Source: Tipula vernalis
Taxonomy: Eukaryota; Arthropoda; Insecta; Diptera; Tipulidae
Direction of reading: 5' to 3'
Length of the DNA: 64,000 bases
Assembly (NCBI GenBank): GCA_958295665.1
Contig: OY282558.1
Coordinates: 22,319,409-22,383,408 of the forward strand
Shown here one piece after another: positions 47,101 through 62,000 of the stretch. Each line of letters begins with the position of its first letter. Positions within the stretch are counted from its first letter, which is position 1. A model generated the notes under the pieces. The model searched no databases. It was given only the letters and a program-made list of their open reading frames with translations, and had not been told where the DNA came from. Both the position numbers and the translations under genes were made by a program.

Positions 47101-50100
47101 TTAGATTTTTGCCGCCCAAAAACTTGTGGGCTATAGCACAGTTGATTTTCAATAAAATTGAATTTTCTAAGAAATGTTTAGAAATAATCGAGCAATCAAA
47201 ATGAAAATTGTCACAGCAATTACAGGTCCCGAAACCTATTGATAGAGGTATCAACCATCGTAATCGGAGCATTTAAGATTTTTGCCGCCCAAAAACTTGT
47301 GGGCTATAGCACAGTTGATTTTCAATAAAATTGAATTTTCTAAGAAATGTTTAGAAATAATCGAGCAATCAAAATGAAAATTGTCACAGCAATTACAGGT
47401 CCCGAAACCTATTGATAGAGGTATCAACCATCGTAATCGGACCATTTTAGATTTTTGCCGCCCAAAAACTTGTGGGCTATAGCACAGTTGATTTTCAATA
47501 AAATTGAATTTTCTAAGAAATGTTTAGAAATAATCGAGCAATCAAAATGAAAATTGTCACAGCAATTACAGGTCCCGAAACCTATTGATAGAGGTATCAA
47601 TCATCGTAATCGAAGCATTTAAGATTTTTGCCGCCCAAAAACTTGTGGGCTATAGCACAGTTGATTTTCAATAAAATTGAATTTTCTAAGAAATGTTTAG
47701 AAATAATCGAGCAATCAAAATAAAAATTGTCACAGCAATTACAGGTCCCGAAACCTATTGATAGAGGTATCAACCATCGTAATCGGACCATTTTAGATTT
47801 TTGCCGCCCAAAAACTTGTGGGCTATAGCACAGTTGATTTTCAATAAAATTGAGTTCTCTAAGAAATGTTTAGAAATAATCGAGCAATCAAAATGAAAAT
47901 TGTCACAGCAATTACAGGTCCCGAAACCTATTGATAGAGGTATCAACCATCGTAATCGGACCATTTTAGATTTTTGCCGCCCAAAAACTTGTGGGCTATA
48001 GCACAGTTGATTTTCAATAAAATTGAATTTTCTAAGAAATGTTTAGAAATAATCGAGCAATCAAAATGAAAATTGTCACAGCAATTACAGGTCCCGAAAT
48101 CTATTGATAGAGGTATCAATCATCGTAATCGGACCATTTAAGATTTTTGCCGCCCAAAAACTTGTGGGCTATAGCACAGTTGATTTTCAATAAAATTGAA
48201 TTTTCTAAGAAATGTTTAGAAATAATCGAGCAATCAAAATGAAAATTGTCACAGCAATTACAGGTCCCGAAACCTATTGATAGAGGTATCAACCATCGTA
48301 ATCGGAGCATTTTAGATTTTTGCCACCCAAAAACTTGTGGGCTATAGCACAGTTGATTTTCAATAAAATTGAATTTTCTAAGAAATGTTTAGAAATAATC
48401 GAGCAATCAAAATGAAAATTGTCACGGCAATTACAGGTCCCGAAACCTATTGATAGAGGTATCAACCATCGTAATCGGACCATTTTAGATTTTTGCCGCC
48501 CAAAAACTTGTGGGCTATAGCACAGTTGATTTTCAATAAAATTGAATTTTCTAAGAAATGTTTAGAAATAATCGAGCAATCAAAATGAAAATTGTCACAG
48601 CAATTACAGGTCCCGAAATCTATTGATAGAGGTATCAATCATCGTAATCGGACCATTTAAGATTTTTGCCGCCCAAAAACTTGTGGGCTATAGCACAGTT
48701 GATTTTCAATAAAATTGAGTTTTCTAAGAAATGTTTAGAAATTATCGAGCAATCAAAATGAAAATTGTCACAGCAATTATAGGTCCCGAAACCTATTGAT
48801 AGAGGTATCAACCATCGTAATCGGACCATTTTAGATTATTGCCGCCCAAAAACTTGTGGGCTATAGCACAGTTGATTTTCAATAAAATTGAGTTCTCTAA
48901 GAAATGTTTAGAAATAATCGAGCAATCAAAATGAAAATTGTCACAGCAATTACAGGTCCCGAAACCTATTGATAGAGGTATCAACCATCGTAATCGGAGC
49001 ATTTTAGATTTTTTCCGCCCAAAAACTTGTGGGCTATAGCACAGTTGATTTTCAATAAAATTGAATTTTCTAAGAAATGTTTAGAAATAATCGAGCAATC
49101 AAAATGAAAATTGTCACAGCAATTACAGGTCCCGAAACCTATTGATAGAGGTATCAACCATCGTAATCGGAGCATTTAAGATTTTTGCCGCCCAAAAACT
49201 TGTGGGCTATAGCACAGTTGATTTTCAATAAAATTGAATTTTCTAAGAAATGTTTAGAAATAATCGAGCAATCAAAATGAAAATTGTCACAGCAATTATA
49301 GGTCCCGAAACCTATTGATAGAGGTATCAACCATCGTAATCGGACCATTTTAGATTTTTGCCGCCCAAAAACTTGTGGGCTATAGCACAGTTGATTTTCA
49401 ATAAAATTGAATTTTCTAAGAAATGTTTAGAAATAATCGAGCAATCAAAATGAAAATTGTCACAGCAATTACAGGTCCCGAAACCTATTGATAGAGGTAT
49501 CAATCATCGTAATCGGAGCATTTAAGATTTTTGCCGCCCAAAAACTTGTGGGCTATAGCACAGTTGATTTTCAATAAAATTGAATTTTCTAAGAAATGTT
49601 TAGAAATAATCGAGCAATCAAAATGAAAATTGTCACAGCAATTACAGGTCCCGAAACCTATTGATAGAGGTATCAATCATCGTAATCGGAGCATTTAAGA
49701 TTTTTGCCGCCCAAAAACTTGTGGGCTATAGCACAGTTGATTTTCAATAAAATTGAATTTTCTAAGAAATGTTTAGAAATAATCGAGCAATCAAAATGAA
49801 AATTGTCACAGCAATTACAGGTCCCGAAACCTATTGATAGAGGTATCAACCATCGTAATCGAACCATTTTAGATTTTTGCCGCCCAAAAACTTGTGGGCT
49901 ATAGCACAGTTGATTTTCAATAAAATTGAATTTTCTAAGAAATGTTTAGAAATAATCGAGCAATCAAAATGAAAATTGTCACGGCAATTACAGGTCCCGA
50001 AACCTATTGATAGAGGTATCAACCATCGTAATCGGACCATTTTAGATTTTTGCCGCCCAAAAACTTGTGGGCTATAGCACAGTTGATTTTCAATAAAATT

Positions 50101-53000
50101 GAATTTTCTAAGAAATGTTTAGAAATAATCGAGCAATCAAAATGAAAATTGTCACAGCAATTACAGGTCCCGAAACCTATTGATAGAGGTATCAATCATC
50201 GTAATCGGAGCATTTAAGATTTTTGCCGCCCAAAAACTTGTGGGCTATAGCACAGTTGATTTTCAATAAAATTGAATTTTCTAAGAAATGTTTAGAAATA
50301 ATCGAGCAATCAAAATGAAAATTGTCACAGCAATTACAGGTCCCGAAACCTATTGATAGAGGTATCAACCATCGTAATCGGACCATTTTAGATTTTTGCC
50401 GCCCAAAAACTTGTGGGCTATAGCACAGTTGATTTTCAATAAAATTGAATTTTCTAAGAAATGTTTAGAAATAATCGAGCAATCAAAATAAAAATTGTCA
50501 CAGCAATTACAGGTCCCGAAACCTATTGATAGAGGTATCAACCATCGTAATCGGACCATTTTAGATTATTGCCGCCCAAAAAGTTGTGGGCTATAGCACA
50601 GTTGATTTTCAATAAAATTGAGTTCTCTAAGAAATGTTTAGAAATAATCGAGCAATCAAAATGAAAATTGTCACAGCAATTACAGGTCCCGAAACCTATT
50701 GATAGAGGTATCAATCATCGTAATCGGAGCATTTTAGATTTTTTCCGCCCAAAAACTTGTCGGCTATAGCACAGTTGATTTTCAATAAAATTGAATTTTC
50801 TAAGAAATGTTTAGAAATAATCGAGCAATCAAAATAAAAATTGTCACAGCAATTACAGGTCCCGAAACCTATTGATAGAGGTATCAACCATCGTAATCGA
50901 ACCATTTTAGATTTTTGCCGCCCAAAAACTTGTGGGCTATAGCACAGTTGATTTTCAATAAAATTGAATTTTCTAAGAAATGTTTAGAAATAATCGAGCA
51001 ATCAAAATGAAAATTGTCACAGCAATTACAGGTCCCGAAATCTATTGATAGAGGTATCAATCATCGTAATCGGACCATTTAAGATTTTTGCCGCCCAAAA
51101 ACTTGTGGGCTATAGCACAGTTGATTTTCAATAAAATTGAGTTTTCTAAGAAATGTTTAGAAATTATCGAGCAATCAAAATGAAAATTGTCACAGCAATT
51201 ACAGGTCCCCAAACCTATTGATAGAGGTATCAACCATCGTAATCGGACCATTTTAGATTTTTGCCGCCCAAAAACTTGTGGGCTATAGCACAGTTGATTT
51301 TCAATAAAATTGAATTTTCTAAGAAATGTTTAGAAATAATCGAGCAATCAAAATAAAAATTGTCACAGCAATTACAGGTCCCGAAACCTATTGATAGAGG
51401 TATCAACCATCGTAATCGGACCATTTTAGATTATTGCCGCCCAAAAAGTTGTGGGCTATAGCACAGTTGATTTTCAATAAAATTGAGTTCTCTAAGAAAT
51501 GTTTAGAAATAATCGAGCAATCAAAATGAAAATTGTCACAGCAATTACAGGTCCCGAAACCTATTGATAGAGGTATCAATCATCGTAATCGGAGCATTTT
51601 AGATTTTTTCCGCCCAAAAACTTGTCGGCTATAGCACAGTTGATTTTCAATAAAATTGAATTTTCTAAGAAATGTTTAGAAATAATCGAGCAATCAAAAT
51701 AAAAATTGTCACAGCAATTACAGGTCCCGAAACCTATTGATAGAGGTATCAACCATCGTAATCGAACCATTTTAGATTTTTGCCGCCCAAAAACTTGTGG
51801 GCTATAGCACAGTTGATTTTCAATAAAATTGAATTTTCTAAGAAATGTTTAGAAATAATCGAGCAATCAAAATGAAAATTGTCACAGCAATTACAGGTCC
51901 CGAAACCTATTGATAGAGGTATCAACCATCGTAATCGGACCATTTTAGATTTTTGCCGCCCAAAAACTTGTGGGCTATAGCACAGTTGATTTTCAATAAA
52001 ATTGAATTTTCTAAGAAATGTTTAGAAATAATCGAGCAATCAAAATGAAAATTGTCACAGCAATTACAGGTCCCGAAACCTATTGATAGAGGTATCAATC
52101 ATCGTAATCGGAGCATTTAAGATTTTTGCCGCCCAAAAACTTGTGGGCTATAGCACAGTTGATTTTCAATAAAATTGAATTTTCTAAGAAATGTTTAGAA
52201 ATAATCGAGCAATCAAAATGAAAATTGTCACGGCAATTACAGGTCCCGAAACCTATTGATAGAGGTATCAACCATCGTAATCGGACCATTTTAGATTTTT
52301 GCCGCCCAAAAACTTGTGGGCTATAGCACAGTTGATTTTCAATAAAATTGAATTTTCTAAGAAATGTTTAGAAATAATCGAGCAATCAAAATGAAAATTG
52401 TCACAGCAATTACAGGTCCCGAAACCTATTGATAGAGGTATCAACCATCGTAATCGGACCATTTTAGATTTTTGCCGCCCAAAAACTTATGGGCTATAGC
52501 ACAGTTGATTTTCAATAAAATTGAATTTTCTAAGAAATGTTTAGAAATAATCGAGCAATCAAAATGAAAATTGTCACAGCAATTACAGGTCCCGAAATCT
52601 ATTGATAGAGGTATCAATCATCGTAATCGGACCATTTAAGATTTTTGCCGCCCAAAAACTTGTGGGCTATAGCACAGTTGATTTTCAATAAAATTGAGTT
52701 TTCTAAGAAATGTTTAGAAATTATCGAGCAATCAAAATGAAAATTGTCACAGCAATTACAGGTCCCGAAACCTATTGATAGAGGTATCAACCATCGTAAT
52801 CGGACCATTTTAGATTATTGCCGCCCAAAAACTTGTGGGCTATAGCACAGTTGATTTTCAATAAAATTGAGTTCTCTAAGAAATGTTTAGAAATAATCGA
52901 GCAATCAAAATGAAAATTGTCACAGCAATTACAGGTCCCCAAACCTATTGATAGAGGTATCAACCATCGTAATCGGACCATTTTAGATTTTTGCCGCCCA
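35151..53000. repeat. Middle satellite segment, mixed A and B monomers with block duplications
   Basis: B-type monomers first appear at about 35.15-35.32 kb and then mix with A-type. Shared rare variants mark duplicated blocks: TAAGTAATG at 38,695, 40,771 and 42,674 (12 and 11 monomers apart), and the pair AAAAAGTTG/CTTGTCGGC at 50.58/50.76 kb repeated exactly 865 bp (5 monomers) later. The CACGGCAATT variant is absent before about 38.7 kb. Confidence 0.8.
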
Positions 53001-56000
53001 AAAACTTGTGGGCTATAGCACAGTTGATTTTCAATAAAATTGAATTTTCTAAGAAATGTTTAGAAATAATCGAGCAATCAAAATGAAAATTGTCACAGCA
53101 ATTACAGGTCCCGAAACCTATTGATAGAGGTATCAATCATCGTAATCGAAGCATTTAAGATTTTTGCCGCCCAAAAACTTGTGGGCTATAGCACAGTTGA
53201 TTTTCAATAAAATTGAATTTTCTAAGAAATGTTTAGAAATAATCGAGCAATCAAAATGAAAATTGTCACAGCAATTACAGGTCCCGAAACCTATTGATAG
53301 AGGTATCAATCATCGTAATCGGAGCATTTAAGATTTTTGCCGCCCAAAAACTTGTGGGCTATAGCACAGTTGATTTTCAATAAAATTGAATTTTCTAAGA
53401 AATGTTTAGAAATAATCGAGCAATCAAAATGAAAATTGTCACAGCAATTACAGGTCCCGAAACCTATTGATAGAGGTATCAACCATCGTAATCGGACCAT
53501 TTTAGATTTTTGCCGCCCAAAAACTTGTGGGCTATAGCACAGTTGATTTTCAATAAAATTGAATTTTCTAAGAAATGTTTAGAAATAATCGAGCAATCAA
53601 AATGAAAATTGTCACAGCAATTACAGGTCCCGAAACCTATTGATAGAGGTATCAATCATCGTAATCGGAGCATTTAAGATTTTTGCCGCCCAAAAACTTG
53701 TGGGCTATAGCACAGTTGATTTTCAATAAAATTGAATTTTCTAAGAAATGTTTAGAAATAATCGAGCAATCAAAATGAAAATTGTCACAGCAATTACAGG
53801 TCCCGAAACCTATTGATAGAGGTATCAACCATCGTAATCGGACCATTTTAGATTTTTGCCGCCCAAAAACTTGTGGGCTATAGCACAGTTGATTTTCAAT
53901 AAAATTGAATTTTCTAAGAAATGTTTAGAAATAATCGAGCAATCAAAATGAAAATTGTCACAGCAATTACAGGTCCCGAAACCTATTGATAGAGGTATCA
54001 ATCATCGTAATCGAAGCATTTAAGATTTTTGCCGCCCAAAAACTTGTGGGCTATAGCACAGTTGATTTTCAATAAAATTGAATTTTCTAAGAAATGTTTA
54101 GAAATAATCGAGCAATCAAAATGAAAATTGTCACGGCAATTACAGGTCCCGAAACCTATTGATAGAGGTATCAACCATCGTAATCGGACCATTTTAGATT
54201 TTTGCCGCCCAAAAACTTGTGGGCTATAGCACAGTTGATTTTCAATAAAATTGAATTTTCTAAGAAATGTTTAGAAATAATCGAGCAATCAAAATGAAAA
54301 TTGTCACGGCAATTACAGGTCCCGAAACCTATTGATAGAGGTATCAACCATCGTAATCGGACCATTTTAGATTTTTGCCGCCCAAAAACTTGTGGGCTAT
54401 AGCACAGTTGATTTTCAATAAAATTGAATTTTCTAAGAAATGTTTAGAAATAATCGAGCAATCAAAATGAAAATTGTCACAGCAATTACAGGTCCCCAAA
54501 CCTATTGATAGAGGTATCAATCATCGTAATCGGAGCATTTAAGATTTTTGCCGCCCAAAAACTTGTGGGCTATAGCACAGTTGATTTTCAATAAAATTGA
54601 ATTTTCTAAGAAATGTTTAGAAATAATCGAGCAATCAAAATGAAAATTGTCACAGCAATTACAGGTCCCGAAACCTATTGATAGAGGTATCAACCATCGT
54701 AATAGGACCATTTTAGATTTTTGCCGCCCAAAAACTTGTGGGCTATAGCACAGTTGATTTTCAATAAAATTGAATTTTCTAAGAAATGTTTAGAAATAAT
54801 CGAGCAATCAAAATGAAAATTGTCACAGCAATTACAGGTCCCGAAACCTATTGATAGAGGTATCAATCATCGTAATCGAAGCATTTAAGATTTTTGCCGC
54901 CCAAAAACTTGTGGGCTATAGCACAGTTGATTTTCAATAAAATTGAATTTTCTAAGAAATGTTTAGAAATAATCGAGCAATCAAAATGAAAATTGTCACA
55001 GCAATTACAGGTCCCGAAACCTATTGATAGAGGTATCAATCATCGTAATCGAAGCATTTAAGATTTTTGCCGCCCAAAAACTTGTGGGCTATAGCACAGT
55101 TGATTTTCAATAAAATTGAATTTTCTAAGAAATGTTTAGAAATAATCGAGCAATCAAAATGAAAATTGTCACAGCAATTACAGGTCCCGAAACCTATTGA
55201 TAGAGGTATCAATCATCGTAATCGGAGCATTTAAGATTTTTGCCGCCCAAAAACTTGTGGGCTATAGCACAGTTGATTTTCAATAAAATTGAATTTTCTA
55301 AGAAATGTTTAGAAATAATCGAGCAATCAAAATGAAAATTGTCACAGCAATTACAGGTCCCGAAACCTATTGATAGAGGTATCAACCATCGTAATCGGAT
55401 CATTTTAGATTTTTGCCGCCCAAAAACTTGTGGGCTATAGCACAGTTGATTTTCAATAAAATTGAATTTTCTAAGAAATGTTTAGAAATAATCGAGCAAT
55501 CAAAATGAAAATTGTCACGGCAATTACAGGTCCCGAAACCTATTGATAGAGGTATCAACCATCGTAATCGGACCATTTTAGATTTTTGCCGCCCAAAAAC
55601 TTGTGGGCTATAGCACAGTTGATTTTCAATAAAATTGAGTTTTCTAAGAAATGTTTAGAAATAATCGAGCAATCAAAATGAAAATTGTCACGGCAATTAC
55701 AGGTCCCGAAACCTATTGATAGAGGTATCAACCATCGTAATCGGACCATTTTAGATTTTTGCCACCCAAAAACTTGTGGGCTATAGCACAGTTGATTTTC
55801 AATAAAATTGAATTTTCTAAGAAATGTTTAGAAATAATCGAGCAATCAAAATGAAAATTGTCACAGCAATTACAGGTCCCGAAACCTATTGATAGAGGTA
55901 TCAACCATCGTAATCGGACCATTTTAGATTTTTGCCGCCCAAAAACTTGTGGGCTATAGCACAGTTGATTTTCAATAAAATTGAGTTTTCTAAGAAATGT

Positions 56001-59000
56001 TTAGAAATTATCGAGCAATCAAAATGAAAATTGTCACAGCAATTACAGGTCCCGAAACCTATTGATAGAGGTATCAATCATCGTAATCGAAGCATTTAAG
56101 ATTTTTGCCGCCCAAAAACTTGTGGGCTATAGCACAGTTGATTTTCAATAAAATTGAATTTTCTAAGAAATGTTTAGAAATAATCGAGCAATCAAAATGA
56201 AAATTGTCACAGCAATTACAGGTCCCGAAACCTATTGATAGAGGTATCAATCATCGTAATCGAAGCATTTAAGATTTTTGCCGCCCAAAAACTTGTGGGC
56301 TATAGCACAGTTGATTTTCAATAAAATTGAATTTTCTAAGAAATGTTTAGAAATAATCGAGCAATCAAAATGAAAATTGTCACAGCAATTACAGGTCCCG
56401 AAACCTATTGATAGAGGTATCAATCATCGTAATCGGAGCATTTAAGATTTTTGCCGCCCAAAAACTTGTGGGCTATAGCACAGTTGATTTTCAATAAAAT
56501 TGAATTTTCTAAGAAATGTTTAGAAATAATCGAGCAATCAAAATGAAAATTGTCACAGCAATTACAGGTCCCGAAACCTATTGATAGAGGTATCAACCAT
56601 CGTAATCGGACCATTTTAGATTTTTGCCGCCCAAAAACTTGTGGGCTATAGCACAGTTGATTTTCAATAAAATTGAATTTTCTAAGAAATGTTTAGAAAT
56701 AATCGAGCAATCAAAATGAAAATTGTCACGGCAATTACAGGTCCCGAAACCTATTGATAGAGGTATCAACCATCGTAATCGGACCATTTTAGATTTTTAC
56801 CACCCAAAAACTTGTGGGCTATAGCACAGTTGATTTTCAATAAAATTGAATTTTCTAAGAAATGTTTAGAAATAATCGAGCAATCAAAATGAAAATTGTC
56901 ACAGCAATTACAGGTCCCGAAACCTATTGATAGAGGTATCAACCATCGTAATCGGACCATTTTAGATTTTTGCCGCCCAAAAACTTGTGGGCTATAGCAC
57001 AGTTGATTTTCAATAAAATTGAGTTTTCTAAGAAATGTTTAGAAATTATCGAGCAATCAAAATGAAAATTGTCACAGCAATTACAGGTCCCCAAACCTAT
57101 TGATAGAGGTATCAACCATCGTAATCGGAGCATTTTAGATTTTTTCCGCCCAAAAACTTGTGGGCTATAGCACAGTTGATTTTCAATAAAATTGAATTTT
57201 CTAAGAAATGTTTAGAAATAATCGAGCAATCAAAATGAAAATTGTCACAGCAATTACAGGTCCCGAAATCTATTGATAGAGGTATCAATCATCGTAATCG
57301 GACCATTTAAGATTTTTGCCGCCCAAAAACTTGTGGGCTATAGCACAGTTGATTTTCAATAAAATTGAGTTTTCTAAGAAATGTTTAGAAATTATCGAGC
57401 AATCAAAATGAAAATTGTCACAGCAATTACAGGTCCCCAAACCTATTGATAGAGGTATCAACCATCGTAATCGGACCATTTAAGATTTTTGCCGCCCAAA
57501 AACTTGTGGGCTATAGCACAGTTGATTTTCAATAAAATTGAATTTTCTAAGAAATGTTTAGAAATAATCGAGCAATCAAAATGAAAATTGTCACAGCAAT
57601 TACAGGTCCCGAAACCTATTGATAGAGGTATCAACCATCGTAATCGGACCATTTTAGATTTTTGCCGCCCAAAAACTTGTGGGCTATATCACAGTTGATT
57701 TTCAATAAAATTGCATTTTCTAAGAAATGTTTAGAAATAATCGAGCAATCAAAATGAAAATTGTCACAGCAATTACAGGTCCCCAAACCTATTGATAGAG
57801 GTATCAACCATCGTAATCGGACCATTTTAGATTTTTGCCGCCCAAAAACTTGTGGGCTATAGCACAGTTGATTTTCAATAAAATTGAATTTTCTAAGAAA
57901 TGTTTAGAAATAATCGAGCAATCAAAATGAAAATTGTCACAGCAATTACAGGTCCCGAAACCTATTGATAGAGGTATCAATCATCGTAATCGAAGCATTT
58001 AAGATTTTTGCCGCCCAAAAACTTGTGGGCTATAGCACAGTTGATTTTCAATAAAATTGAATTTTCTAAGAAATGTTTAGAAATAATCGAGCAATCAAAA
58101 TGAAAATTGTCACAGCAATTACAGGTCCCGAAACCTATTGATAGAGGTATCAACCATCGTAATCGAAGCATTTAAGATTTTTGCCGCCCAAAAACTTGTG
58201 GGCTATAGCACAGTTGATTTTCAATAAAATTGAATTTTCTAAGAAATGTTTAGAAATAATCGAGCAATCAAAATGAAAATTGTCACAGCAATTACAGGTC
58301 CCGAAACCTATTGATAGAGGTATCAACCATCGTAATCGGACCATTTTAGATTTTTGCCGCCCAAAAACTTGTGGGCTATAGCACAGTTGATTTTCAATAA
58401 AATTGAATTTTCTAAGAAATGTTTAGAAATAATCGAGCAATCAAAATGAAAATTGTCACAGCAATTACAGGTCCCGAAACCTATTGATAGAGGTATCAAT
58501 CATCGTAATCGAAGCATTTAAGATTTTTGCCGCCCAAAAACTTGTGGGCTATAGCACAGTTGATTTTCAATAAAATTGAATTTTCTAAGAAATGTTTAGA
58601 AATAATCGAGCAATCAAAATGAAAATTGTCACAGCAATTACAGGTCCCGAAACCTATTGATAGAGGTATCAATCATCGTAATCGAAGCATTTAAGATTTT
58701 TGCCGCCCAAAAACTTGTGGGCTATAGCACAGTTGATTTTCAATAAAATTGAATTTTCTAAGAAATGTTTAGAAATAATCGAGCAATCAAAATGAAAATT
58801 GTCACGGCAATTACAGGTCCCGAAACCTATTGATAGAGGTATCAACCATCGTAATCGGACCATTTTAGATTTTTGCCGCCCAAAAACTTGTGGGCTATAG
58901 CACAGTTGATTTTCAATAAAATTGAATTTTCTAAGAAATGTTTAGAAATAATCGAGCAATCAAAATGAAAATTGTCACAGCAATTACAGGTCCCGAAACC

Positions 59001-62000
59001 TATTGATAGAGGTATCAACCATCGTAATCGGACCATTTTAGATTTTTGCCGCCCAAAAACTTGTGGGCTATAGCACAGTTGATTTTCAATAAAATTGAGT
59101 TTTCTAAGAAATGTTTAGAAATTATCGAGCAATCAAAATGAAAATTGTCACAGCAATTACAGGGCCCCAAACCTATTGATAGAGGTATCAACCATCGTAA
59201 TCGGACCATTTTAGATTTTTGCCGCCCAAAAACTTGTGGGCTATAGCACAGTTGATTTTCAATAAAATTGAATTTTCTAAGAAATGTTTAGAAATAATCG
59301 AGCAATCAAAATGAAAATTGTCACAGCAATTACAGGTCCCGAAATCTATTGATAGAGGTATCAATCATCGTAATCGGACCATTTAAGATTTTTGCCGCCC
59401 AAAAACTTGTGGGCTATAGCACAGTTGATTTTCAATAAAATTGAGTTTTCTAAGAAATGTTTAGAAATTATCGAGCAATCAAAATGAAAATTGTCACAGC
59501 AATTACAGGTCCCCAAACCTATTGATAGAGGTATCAATCATCGTAATCGGAGCATTTAAGATTTTTGCCGCCCAAAAACTTGTGGGCTATAGCACAGTTA
59601 ATTTTCAATAAAATTGAATTTTCTAAGAAATGTTTAGAAATAATCGAGCAATCAAAATGAAAATTGTCACAGCAATTACAGGTCCCGAAACCTATTGATA
59701 GAGGTATCAACCATCGTAATCGGACCATTTTAGATTTTTGCCGCCCAAAAACTTGTGGGCTATATCACAGTTGATTTTCAATAAAATTGCATTTTCTAAG
59801 AAATGTTTAGAAATAATCGAGCAATCAAAATGAAAATTGTCACAGCAATTACAGGTCCCCAAACCTATTGATAGAGGTATCAACCATCGTAATCGGACCA
59901 TTTTAGATTTTTGCCGCCCAAAAACTTGTGGGCTATAGCACAGTTGATTTTCAATAAAATTGAATTTTCTAAGAAATGTTTAGAAATAATCGAGCAATCA
60001 AAATGAAAATTGTCACAGCAATTACAGGTCCCGAAACCTATTGATAGAGGTATCAATCATCGTAATCGAAGCATTTAAGATTTTTGCCGCCCAAAAACTT
60101 GTGGGCTATAGCACAGTTGATTTTCAATAAAATTGAATTTTCTAAGAAATGTTTAGAAATAATCGAGCAATCAAAATGAAAATTGTCACAGCAATTACAG
60201 GTCCCGAAACCTATTGATAGAGGTATCAACCATCGTAATCGGACCATTTTAGATTTTTGCCGCCCAAAAACTTGTGGGCTATAGCACAGTTGATTTTCAA
60301 TAAAATTGAATTTTCTAAGAAATGTTTAGAAATAATCGAGCAATCAAAATGAAAATTGTCACAGCAATTACAGGTCCCGAAACCTATTGATAGAGGTATC
60401 AATCATCGTAATCGAAGCATTTAAGATTTTTGCCGCCCAAAAACTTGTGGGCTATAGCACAGTTGATTTTCAATAAAATTGAATTTTCTAAGAAATGTTT
60501 AGAAATAATCGAGCAATCAAAATGAAAATTGTCACAGCAATTACAGGTCCCGAAACCTATTGATAGAGGTATCAATCATCGTAATCGAAGCATTTAAGAT
60601 TTTTGCCGCCCAAAAACTTGTGGGCTATAGCACAGTTGATTTTCAATAAAATTGAATTTTCTAAGAAATGTTTAGAAATAATCGAGCAATCAAAATGAAA
60701 ATTGTCACAGCAATTACAGGTCCCGAAACCTATTGATAGAGGTATCAATCATCGTAATCGAAGCATTTAAGATTTTTGCCGCCCAAAAACTTGTGGGCTA
60801 TAGCACAGTTGATTTTCAATAAAATTGAATTTTCTAAGAAATGTTTAGAAATAATCGAGCAATCAAAATGAAAATTGTCACAGCAATTACAGGTCCCGAA
60901 ACCTATTGATAGAGGTATCAACCATCGTAATCGGACCATTTTAGATTTTTGCCGCCCAAAAACTTGTGGGCTATAGCACAGTTGATTTTCAATAAAATTG
61001 AATTTTCTAAGAAATGTTTAGAAATAATCGAGCAATCAAAATGAAAATTGTCACAGCAATTACAGGTCCCGAAACCTATTGATAGAGGTATCAATCATCG
61101 TAATTGGAGCATTTAAGATTTTTGCCGCCCAAAAACTTGTGGGCTATAGCACAGTTGATTTTCAATAAAATTGAATTTTCTAAGAAATGTTTAGAAATAA
61201 TCGAGCAATCAAAATGAAAATTGTCACAGCAATTACAGGTCCCGAAACCTATTGATAGAGGTATCAACCATCGTAATCGGACCATTTTAGATTTTTGCCG
61301 CCCAAAAACTTGTGGGCTATAGCACAGTTGATTTTCAATAAAATTGAATTTTCTAAGAAATGTTTAGAATAATCGAGCAATCAAAATGAAAATTGTCACA
61401 GCAATTACAGGTCCCGAAACCTATTGATAGAGGTATCAATCATCGTAATCGGAGCATTTAAGATTTTTGCCGCCCAAAAACTTGTGGGCTATAGCACAGT
61501 TGATTTTCAATAAAATTGAATTTTCTAAGAAATGTTTAGAAATAATCGAGCAATCAAAATGAAAATTGTCACGGCAATTACAGGTCCCCAAACCTATTGA
61601 TAGAGGTATCAACCATCGTAATCGGACCATTTTAGATTTTTGCCGCCCAAAAACTTGTGGGCTATAGCACAGTTGATTTTCAATAAAATTGAATTTTCTA
61701 AGAAATGTTTAGAAATAATCGAGCAATCAAAATGAAAATTGTCACAGCAATTACAGGTCCCGAAACCTATTGATAGAGGTATCAACCATCGTAATCGGAC
61801 CATTTTAGATTTTTGCCGCCCAAAAACTTGTGGGCTATAGCACAGTTGATTTTCAATAAAATTGAATTTTCTAAGAAATGTTTAGAAATAATCGAGCAAT
61901 CAAAATGAAAATTGTCACGGCAATTACAGGTCCCGAAACCTATTGATAGAGGTATCAACCATCGTAATCGGACCATTTTAGATTTTTGCCACCCAAAAAC

